From Lingula anatina (taxonomy: Eukaryota; Brachiopoda; Lingulata; Lingulida; Lingulidae): a DNA stretch of 28,684 bases. Below are positions 11,126 through 19,742 of this stretch, in pieces. The number at the start of each line of letters is the position of its first letter. The stretch's first letter is position 1. The position numbers were made by a program, and so were the translations under genes. The notes below the pieces were generated by a model. The model was not told the origin of the DNA, did no database searches, and worked only from the letters and a program-made list of their open reading frames with translations. Location of the stretch: positions 182,921-211,604 of the forward strand of contig NW_019775593.1 in the NCBI RefSeq assembly GCF_001039355.2, written 5' to 3'.

Positions 11126-12852
11126 GGTCGGCTACCCATCACCCATTGTGCTTGTTATGTAGCGTGACGAGCAGTGACCTTTTTTTTTTAAATAAACGAG
11201 TTTAAAAAGTTCTCTTCTTCCATCCGTACCATTTGAATTTGTTAAAACTGCGCATTGAAAGTTTATCCTTATGGACATAAACATCTTAAATCGCTTTAAA
11301 TAATCTGTAAGTTAATTTATTAATTATTTTTGGCACTTTGGGCGTCACCCACTTTAGGAAATTACTGAAAAGAAAACATCTTTTTATTTATTATCATTAT
11401 ACTTTTAGTAGTCGTAATTGTCACATGCAGTTATTTTAGCTTCGTATTTTTGTTATTATCTATCTAATTACTATTTATTATTGATTTAATGACATATAGT
11501 TTTATATTTGTGTGCTGTGTTACTTTTGATAATTAATTGCGTTAGCCAACTAGCACATGTACCTCTCAGAACTGATAAAGATACTTATTTAAATGTCAGA
11601 AACTCTTCGTAAGAGATTCATATTTCACAACAGAAGTTTAACAACCCATAGAAGTAAATGAATTCTCTTTACCACAAAATTACGGTTATAGCAATTATTC
11701 TAGTATCCTCTGAAAACTAAAATAGTTTGACTATTTTTGGCAGATAAGACAAATACTACTGAAAGAAGCTTATAAACCTTAAAAGTCGGCGTCTAACTAA
11801 ACATACCAAGTTTAAAAAATAACGAATCTCTATTAATCAAAACGGCGATGAGTGAAGCAGAGCAACACTGAATGGTTAACTGAAATTCAGAAAATGAAGC
11901 AAATTTATCTTATGTTATAGCATTACATAAACAAATCGAGCAGCTGTACAGCATGGAGAACTTATTAAAAAAAGTTAGAGTCGGTTGCGCCAGGCAAATG
12001 GCACTGTACGAAGTCTGATTAATATCGAAAGTCCGTGCGACTTTCGTTCCTTTTCGGAACGCCAAAACATTCCTATCGAAATATATATAATGTTAAGTTT
12101 AAAATAAACAATAACCGGTCAGCATTACCATTTGCCTTTATAAGTTTCAAACGCAGAATTATTATATAACAAAACACAATACAAAATATAATTTAACATA
12201 ACAGAAAAGATGAAAAGCGTTAAGTATTATTTCCGAAAGAATAACACAGAAGTTTAGGGACAGTCGCATTCTCAAACGATCTAAAAACACAAACTGTCAC
12301 TGTTCTTAAACCTTCTTAAATTAAAAAAAAACTCAATGCGAAAATTAGTGTATCAATATTTTTGGTATTAGTATAAATTGTAATCTTAAAAGCGCATGCG
12401 ATTATAATACGGCTTGGCCACGTACGTGCTCTGTTGAACTAAATGCATCCCCATAGGATTACCTAGAAAAATAAATTGATTAAATTAAAAAAGTACACGA
12501 CTGAAAACAACAACGAAATGATTTGCCCCCATATATAAGGAAGCTTATATAACACTTGCCACAAAATTGATCGTAGGCCTATATCGCCTGGCAAAATGAA
12601 TGAAGGCTTTTACTCAAAAATCAATTTAACTGATATATTATTTAATTTATATTTAACACTCAGAATAAACTTGTATGTTTACGTAATTGTATATACAAAT
12701 ACGCAATTATATATGCAGAAAATATAGTGTGTAATGCATGTTCTTTGTAGTATTAAAGGCTAGTAATGCTATTATATATTATTTTAATAAAAAAAGGTAT
12801 TTTTTTCAAAATATTTTCTTCAAAGTATGGGCTATCTAACTCTACGATGGCT

Positions 12853-13033
12853 TCGGCATAGCGAGCCGTCGACGCAGCGAACCTTTCAGCACAAAATATA
12901 AACAATCGGCATAGCGAACCCTCGGCATAGCGAACCTTCGGCTCAGCGAACCTTCGGCATAGCGAACCCTCGGCACAGCGAACCTTCGGCATAGCGAACC
13001 CTCGGCACAGCGAACCTTCGGCATAGCGAAGCG
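12853..13033 (-). repeat. Right terminal array of 16-bp units
   Basis: In plus orientation the unit is TCGGCAYAGCGAACCY. Starts at 12906, 12922, 12938 and 12954 show exact 16-bp spacing, continuing to about 13033. Two more diverged copies (12853-12886) lie inside a short spacer. The array is inverted relative to the left one. A/G (CAT versus CAC) variation between copies alternates, suggesting growth by two-unit steps. Confidence 0.92.
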
Positions 13034-13038
13034 CACCC

Positions 13039-13046
13039 GTGAAGAC
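13039..13046. repeat. Target site duplication, right copy (GTGAAGAC)
   Basis: Identical to 10957-10964. Its integrity suggests a fairly recent insertion. Confidence 0.85.
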
Positions 13047-14639
13047 CATGAAGAATAAATCTGTAAACTCATTCTGTTTGCTCAAACCCCAACTAGAAGT
13101 AATTATCCCAGATTATGATACCCCAGCCTTTCCCTAAAGAACTTAAGCAGAATGTTGGTCTTTAAAACTTCAACCCAAGATAAGAGTTACGACTTGATTT
13201 CAATGATTTTTTTAAATTTTCTTTTGTGGGTGTGAGAGAGCCTGTGCTTAATGATTTCTTTTCATTAAGTTATCTATAAACTGCAGATAAATGAATTAAT
13301 AAATGATCATGTCTACACCAAGGTAGGCAGTGATTTGACAAGTTGGGTATAAAAAACAGTCACTGTGTTTAATTTATGCTAAAAGAAAGAACGGGCGATA
13401 TTTGTCAAGCAGGACTGCCAGATAAAGCTGGAAAGTGTCTGTGGTTATGTTACTCATGATAGCAAAACAGGACTGATTCATTTTGCTTCCTATGACAATT
13501 ACTAGTAAGATTTCCTGATGTTAAAAAAAAAAAAAAAATAGGACTCCAAAATTTGAAAAACAGGTTGAGTTTATGTGAAAAAAAAAAAATTCTTTTGCAC
13601 ATCTAAAGTAATAAATCTTGTAAAAAAGGTATTGAAATAATCAATTGTGACATTTGGAATTAATGGGTGTAATAATACTCACCTGCACCTGCACCTGGGA
13701 ACAGGTGTGTTTGTACAGATAGCCGTCACCTGTTGTTGTAGTCGTTGTCATTGCCATCATGGCTGTCATATTGCCATGAACTGCCACCACAAAAAATAAG
13801 CTATGAAAGGAAAACCGTGTTACTTATTATTGACTTTCAAGAATGATATGTTAAGGATTGACAAACAGCTCAATCCAATTTGATCTGATAATTATATCTT
13901 CATGGGTTTGTGCAATTTGTGCAGTTTTAACAGCTTAAAAGCTTCATATATATATAATGTATTATTGTAATCAAAATTAACAGACTAACCTATTTATCAT
14001 TATTATTTTCGTGTTTTTTTTTTCTGTATATATTTGACAGCTTTTTACACTCTCTTTTATCTAATTAAATCAGGTCACCACTATCAGTGTCAGGTGTATG
14101 TCTATCAAATAGATTTATATTCCATTACACTTATATGGTCCATGTTTTATAGGACATTACTTTGAATAGAGAGAGTAATTTTAAGTTCTTCCATACTGAG
14201 TATAACATCCTCCTATGACAGTCTCATTTAGTGTGTCTGTGAACAAGTTTAGAGGAGAAAAGGAAAGCTGATATTTGAGACCGCATTCAGTAGATTAAAT
14301 ATGGTGAAAAATTAATAGCTGTCTAAACTCTTAATAGACACTGAATAGATTCCTGGGAGGATTACGCAACAAGCCTTCGAGTGGGGCGGCCATGAGTCAT
14401 TGTTTCAAGTAAAGATAGCAGTTAGTCTTGCGGTCAGTAGTTTGATAGTGAGGGTTAAACACTTCTACTAGTAGCATATACACACAAAGAACTCTTCACT
14501 AGATATTGTGATATTTCTCTCACTGGCTATTCATTATCTGTTCAAATTTCTGTCTCAATTCTAGAGAGAGAAGTTATGCGTAAAAATGCCATCATCATTC
14601 AGCTGGTAGAGACTATGACCACATTCAGATTCTAATATC
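13047..14639. other. Non-coding stretch between transposons
   Basis: AT-rich, with A runs near 13523 and 13579. At 13683-13769 the minus strand has a 29-codon frame that starts with ATG and ends exactly on a CAG/GTGAGT donor; it is too short and low in complexity to call an exon. At about 14325-14395 lies a decayed piece of the family seen at 2054-2228 (shared TAGACACTGAATAGAT, then GAGTGGGGCGGCCATG against AAGTGGGTCAGCCATA). Confidence 0.45.
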
Positions 14640-14845
14640 ACTCAGCCCCAATCGATCCCACTTTGCAGGGGAATTCTTGCAAAGGTGCATTCAGTGTAAT
14701 CAGTTTTATTGTCTGACATATGCCTCCTCGAGTAGCTACGTAGTTATAGTTAGTTAATTACCCCCTAGCAACTCAAGGAGGCATCTCAGACATGTACCCC
14801 GCTTACAGTGATTGAACTACTGCAGAGTTGAATCAATCCAGCTAG
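14640..14845. mobile_element. Palindromic MITE-like element, GATYGATC family
   Basis: The left arm, AATCGATCCCACTTTGCAGG...GTCTGACATATGCCTCC, pairs with the right arm, GGAGGCATCTCAGAC...CTGCAGAGTTGAATCAATCC. The centre is also roughly palindromic (CTCGAGTAGCTACG against CTAGCAACTCAAG). There is no ORF. The outer arm resembles those of 17091-17283 and the inner part of 142-367. Confidence 0.65.
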
Positions 14846-15786
14846 TATATGAGTGGTTTGTCTGAACGCTCCCTGTAGAGCACCTGTGTGGTAACCTGGT
14901 GATAACCATATACAATCATAGCACTGTGTTAACATTTCACAACTGAACTGAAGATACAACAAAATTTGATAGCAGTCTGTTTCTGGTCCAGGCTTTTCTT
15001 GGTAGTTGTTTTACTACAGAACTTATGATGAATCTGTGTCAAAACTTTGATTCAGGCTAAGTCTGCAGTACATATAGTCTACTAAATAATTAAAATAACT
15101 GCGGTTTTAAAACAGCTGTACTGCAGCTTTTTCTTTCTACCAAATAGTGATACTAGTACTACTAAAAATTTTTTTCTTTCTGGTTATTTCTTTCTTTCCT
15201 ATAGGTTTCATATTTTTCTTTGACTTATTTCTTTTTTTCAAAGTGGTTTCAATTGGTAAAAAAGGTACAATATTTCATTTTAGTATAGAAGTTCTACTGT
15301 TTTATTTATTGTGTCAAAGAGGACTTAAACCATTACATTACATTGTAATTCTGTCAATTAAACTTTTAAGTTCAACTTTCATCCTAAAATTCTTTTCTGA
15401 AAGCAGCCACTGATGTGAGCATTTCTGCAGACAGTGCGCATTAGATCTAAGTTTTACGTGTAAACATTTCTATTTCTGGTTTCTGATTTGGTCTGATAGG
15501 CATTGTGTGTGCTTATACCCAGACTTCAAGGACTTATGTCAAAGACTGTAAATTAAAGCGGCTGTTTTGGTAGGACCCAAATCATGACAAGCCAAGATAA
15601 GAGCTCTACGAGGCATGACAGTTATCTTTGACTAAACCCATGCAGATGTCAGTTTGTTGGCTGTAATTTTGAATGATTTAGCGGCCAGCGGGTAAAATAA
15701 ATGGCCATTAGGAGTGAACAGGAATTTAAAGTGATAAAAAGTCACTGTCTGCCGCGTGTGTTGTGTATGAGAGAAATAAGGGACGT

Positions 15787-15799
15787 GTTGCCTAGTAAC
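15787..15799. promoter_or_regulatory. Candidate X-box (RFX) site
   Basis: GTTGCCTAGTAAC is an imperfect inverted repeat that fits the RFX half-sites GTTGCC and RGYAAC with a one-base spacer. It lies in a locally CpG-rich patch. A motif of this length also arises by chance, so support is weak. Confidence 0.25.
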
Positions 15800-16430
15800 G
15801 CGTACAGCATTATAGGTATCCAAACTTTTATTATTTATTTATTACGAAAGAGAAAAACATTGCTTGTCATGGAAACTTTTGTAAGCTGCAGGTTATACTT
15901 TTCAAGTTACAGTTTATGCCTGTAATTGAGTTATTGCTGCAGGGATATAATAAAAATTAATCTCTCTACATGGAAGCTACATGTTTATTACTTAATGACA
16001 AGGGCATTCCAGAAGTACACAAAAAGACCAAAAAACAATGCAAGAATGAAGAACGTATAGCCAGTATGGCAGTAATGTCAAACTGTTGTCCATAAAAATG
16101 ACTGTTAATAAAAAAATCTCTACATGGAAAAGATAAGCTTAGAAATTTGTTCAGTAAACTTCCACATGCTGTTCTCTGGAAGAAAATTTGAACCTGTTCT
16201 CTGTAGGGAAAATTTGATTGCTTTAACTGGTCATTTCTTGGAGCTCTGTTTTATGAAGAGCCGGGACACCTGTCCTTAATGTTATGATCAACGCTAAAGA
16301 CAACCTCTGTTGTAGTATAATATGTACTGTTAACGCTGCAGGGAAATTTGGCTTGGTGTCAGTGTACGCGACCTGCACACTTATACTGTTGCAGTCAACA
16401 GCTGTAATCAGGTAGGCGAAAAAACTCTGC

Positions 16431-16442
16431 CGCCATCTACTG
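16431..16442. promoter_or_regulatory. Candidate CTCF-core-like motif
   Basis: CGCCATCTACTG fits the conserved bilaterian CTCF core CGCCMYCTRSTGG except for the final base (A instead of G). It is a single site with no supporting data. Confidence 0.2.
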
Positions 16443-17090
16443 AGCCAAGTCATTAGTCAATTTTAAGAATATATAAGCCTATGTTTATTCAAACAATCAA
16501 GATAAAACTTCTTTGGCTGTGGCAAAAATACTATATGAGCAAGGAGGTTAATTAAATTTTGATATACCTTAAGGCATATCAGGCTTGATATGACTTTAAC
16601 GACATTTTAATGACTGAGTAGTGCCTCAAAAATCGACTTTTTTCACTATCATTATATCTACCTTGTTCAAAAGCAGTTTTTCTACCTAAGGTAAAATTGT
16701 GTCTATTGGTGATTATAAGGGTACATCTAACACCTAATCTGTTGTTCTAATCTTTGGATGTTTAATCTGATATATCAAATCTTAAGTAATGATTGAAAAG
16801 TTCTTAAACTATGTAGAATTTCTGTAAATTTCTTTTTATTTCTTTTTATTCCTTTTTTGTGGGAGGCTTGGGTCATAAAATTATTGGTCATAAAATTATT
16901 TATATTTTTGATCACATCTTCAAACAAAAAATCTATCTCAAATGAAAAGTTCTTGAAATCCAATGATCATCATGACTAAACAGCTGATATGAGTCAGGTT
17001 AACATGGAGTAATGAGTACATGTTCCCCTGCATGGGGTGCTTAGATTAAAAGTATATGGGCTCATTTCCACTGAAACTATCATTCTATGT

Positions 17091-17283
17091 AGATCGATCC
17101 AACTCTGCAGGGACTCCTGCTGAATGCAATCAGATTAACAAATTATGCACCTCTTCCTGGCATTGGGTATATAATGCAGAAAAGCTGATGATTACATAGG
17201 AGAATATTTGAAACAAGAGGAGGGGTGTGAATCTGTTTATCTGATTGCATTCTGCTACAGTCCCTGCAGGTTTGTATCAATCT
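17091..17283. mobile_element. Palindromic MITE-like element, GATYGATC family
   Basis: Inverted arms of about 53 bp. The left is AGATCGATCCAACTCTGCAG, then GGACTCCTGCTGAATGCAAT, then CAGATTAACAAATT. The right on the other strand is AGATTGATACAAACCTGCAG, then GGACTGTAGCAGAATGCAAT, then CAGATAAACAGATT. Weaker pairing extends outward to about 17060 and 17315. The interior GAAACAAGAGGAGG and CTTCCTGGCATTG are shared with 26330-26458. There is no ORF. Confidence 0.8.
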
Positions 17284-17324
17284 GTGAAGAACAACAGTGA
17301 CATTGGCAATTCACCCTTAGAGTG

Positions 17325-17528
17325 CATTCCCATAGATTTTAGATTGATCTATCCCCGTGGGGAGTCTCTCTAGATTACTGTCAGATGATCCGGCTTAAAT
17401 GTCCGTCCCGCCTACTACAAGCTGCAAGGGGGTAATTAACTTTTGTGCCCGCTGGGCTGACAGCTATTTAGCGTGAACCCCCAGGGAGTTAGGTCGATCT
17501 AGTTGGATCGATCTAATCTCTGGGAATG
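17325..17528. mobile_element. Palindromic MITE-like element, 204 bp
   Basis: The left end CATTCCCATAGATTTTAGAT then TGATC pairs with the right end, whose complement is CATTCCCAGAGATTAGATCG then ATCC. Inner arms hold CCCCGTGGGGAGT against CCTGGGGGTT. It sits directly beside the element at 17091-17283 and shares the AGATYGATC core, so the two may be related or nested insertions. Confidence 0.65.
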
Positions 17529-19030
17529 GGATCTGACAGGCGCTGTACTGTAATTACAGGAACGATTGTAAAAATATTTAAGGGAAAATTCTTTAAAATT
17601 TGTGGATATAAATCATCTTACTAGTGGCATGTCAGACAATTTTTATAACCTCTATCAAACTGATTTTCTTTAAAAATGTCCTTTTCAAATTCTTCTCTGT
17701 CATTTTTTCTGAACCCTGTGTGTTATTGGGAGTTTCTATAGTAGTTGAGGCTGGAACTGACTACTGAAGACAGCTTTACTACTGTACCAGACATGCTGAA
17801 ACTGTCGGTCCCATCGGTCATGACCGGCAAAATTTGTCTGGACCGGTAAAAAATTGGACTTAGTCGGTCCAAAGGACCGACAAGAGTTTAAGAGCTGCAA
17901 TTTTGAATTCACAGCCATCATTCAACATACTCCACTAATAAAATTATATATAACACCCAAAGCGTTTTCACTTCCATTTCAAACCTATCACATACACAAA
18001 CAAAGTAAGCTACTCTAATGTTACTGGTACTTTCTGTCTCAAACGAATAGGGTGATTTTTGGTCCAACAAACATCCATTCGGTCCGGTAAATTTTTCATT
18101 ACTGCTGGTGCAAATGTCTAACCATTCTGAATAGTTTTCAGCATGTCTGTACACTGTACAACGTAACACTATAGGTTCATCTAATATACATGTACTGAAT
18201 GATAGGTATACCTGATTATAGCTCTATATTACCACACTACATGACTCTGTGTCATTTGAAAGATAATTTATGTTTCAGTCAAGCATGCTGCCGTGAATAT
18301 ACTACATACAGAACATATTCAGTGAAGACCTCAGACTGAAATTACGTGGACTAATGGGGTTCATTAGAGAACTTGCTGGTAGCTGAGAGAACCCTTTATT
18401 GTCAACACATTTAAATGACATGATATTATGAGCTAAATCATAGTCATCTGGTAAAACGTGTAAAGGTATATCAGGCAGATCTGGGGTTTGGAAGTGAAAG
18501 CCAGCTTTCAGCTTGTGGACTTCTGGCAACAATATAATGCTGTTGTCTTTTTTTCAGCCTAATAAGATTTATAAATTCATCTTTGTTTCCATTTTCAAGG
18601 TGGACCTCAGCTGTTCTGTCTAGACATATTATTAATAGGTTTGATGTCTACACTGTGGTACAAACATTAATATCTTGAATCAAATGTGTGATGATTGCTC
18701 ACAGAATATTTGCCACAATTAAATGATATCCCAATTGATATTAAATTTTTCCTGTGTTCTAACTGTAAGATGTTACAAAATTCTAAATGAGTCAGATTTT
18801 GTAAGGCTGTGATATTTTGGCATCCTTGAAATAATCAAATGTTCAGAAAAAGTGATGTTCGAAAATTAGAAATTTTGAAGATTCTGAAGTAGTTATCTTT
18901 AATACAATGAGTGGGCAGAATTACCATTGTTGAACACTGGAAAAGATATTAGTCTGTGCTGACATCAGCTGTCTATGTCACATTTGAATAACAAAGCAGC
19001 TCACTGTGAATTTCTTTTGTTTTGCTTCAG
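17529..19030. other. Upstream flank or 5' intron of C1GALT1
   Basis: A patch at 17800-17890 repeats GGTCCGGT/GGACCGAC-type words (CGGTCCCATCGGTCATGACC, GGACCGGTAAAAAATTGG, CGGTCCAAAGGACCG), and the theme recurs near 18070-18090 (TTCGGTCCGGTAAATTTTTC). It may be a decayed repeat. Minus-strand frames across 17736-18169 and 18302-18532 are open but unrecognised. No exon is supported. Confidence 0.4.
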
Positions 19031-19429
19031 ATTATGTAGGAGGTGACACGTAGAAAATATTGCAGGAGGATTGCGATGCAGCTGACATCGTCTAGCAAAT
19101 GTTATTAACAGGAGTGGAGAAAAGGACTTAATTGGCAGCATCAGGCGAATTGATAAACAATTCTGCAAGAAAGTTGCTACAAGAGGATCTGTTTCTAGAA
19201 AAAGATTTTACTTTAAAATATAATACACATATTGACAGTGCTAGAAGTGGCAGTTCTTTACCTGTAGCTGTGGACTTTGATTAAACACAGAAGATTAAAC
19301 CAGAAACTTACTTACTACTCAGTTACTTTTGTAAATGTGTACAAAGACGAAGGTTTATCTGCAGCGGTAGCAGTCATTCATGCAACAGTTTATCCCAACT
19401 TGTGAAACTTTCCAAACAGATATACCAAA
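19031..19429 (+). other. C1GALT1: Probable 5' UTR part of C1GALT1 first coding exon
   Basis: A strong pyrimidine tract and acceptor (TTTCTTTTGTTTTGCTTCAG) ends at 19030, about 400 bp before the start codon, so an upstream non-coding exon is likely. The matching donor was not identified. The start context ACCAAAATGA has A at -3. If the acceptor is not used, the transcript start may instead lie in this stretch. Confidence 0.45.
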
Positions 19430-19742
19430 ATGAATTCCCATACAGCTTTTTATTTTGCGATTGGTTTGACGTGTGGATTGTTAGTGTCTTTCATGTTCAC
19501 GCAGTACTCTGGCCTTACACACACTGCTAAGATGCAGCTGACCAATAATTTCCATTCAAGAGAAGTTTTACAAAGGGCGTCAGGAAAAGATGCGGCTGTG
19601 AAAAGTGACGACGAGTACGATGAGCACGGCCATCTTGTCTTCAAGGCCGTTGAGCCAGCCTTATCGCACGACCAACTGGACTTGGCGCAGGGACATCAGC
19701 AGGCTAATAAAGTGGAGTTTCGTGATCAGCATTTTCACCATG
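19430..19742 (+). CDS. C1GALT1: C1GALT1 exon 1: signal anchor and stem
   Basis: 104 codons plus one base, with donor GTAAGC. It encodes the N-terminal tail, a hydrophobic anchor (FYFAIGLTCGLLVSFMF) and a stem rich in Asp, Glu and His (KSDDEYDEHGHLVF; DQHFHH). The stem is poorly conserved in the family. The start was chosen because it gives a short cytoplasmic tail before the anchor, with a good -3 A. Reading past the donor adds a cysteine-rich tail that is intronic. Confidence 0.9.

Larger units (their letters stand above)
10965..13038. mobile_element. Foldback-like non-autonomous DNA transposon, 2,074 bp
   Basis: The element starts GGGGTCAGCGCGCTGTGCCG and ends AGCGAAGCGCACCC, whose complement begins GGGTGCGCTTCGCTATGCCG. 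Both ends are arrays of a 16-bp unit near GGGTTCGCTRTGCCGA, in opposite orientation: six copies at the left in two groups of three around a 52-bp spacer, and about ten at the right in groups of eight and two around a 19-bp spacer. An exact 8-bp duplication flanks it. The 1.7-kb interior is AT-rich and lacks any frame of 60 codons, so a transposase would have to come from elsewhere. The architecture recalls foldback-type elements (Drosophila FB and Galileo, sea urchin TU), whose terminal repeats hold tandem subrepeats. Superfamily is unresolved: the 8-bp duplication allows hAT, Merlin or P, and the GG termini lean to Merlin. Frames across the arrays (10979-11167 plus, 12753-13085 minus) are artefacts of the repeats. 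Confidence 0.88.
14846..17060. other. Intergenic stretch with possible regulatory motifs
   Basis: No exon is supported. It holds a less AT-rich, CpG-containing patch at 15660-15810 with an RFX/X-box-like site, and a plus-strand donor-like CAG/GTAGGC at 16412 followed by a CTCF-core-like site. Either patch could mark the missing first exon or promoter of C1GALT1 or DAAM, which is inference only. Confidence 0.4.

Noticed and set aside
10979-11167. Open frame with repeated RCAEGSLCR-like peptide, and its counterparts at 12753-13085 and 12842-13072 on the minus strand
   Set aside because: They translate the 16-bp terminal arrays of the foldback element; three units return to the same frame, which gives a repeated peptide by construction.
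18302-18532. 76-codon minus-strand frame with PDLPDIPLHVLPDDYD
   Set aside because: Reads somewhat protein-like, but no domain is recognised and it has no neighbours of the same kind; left as unsupported.
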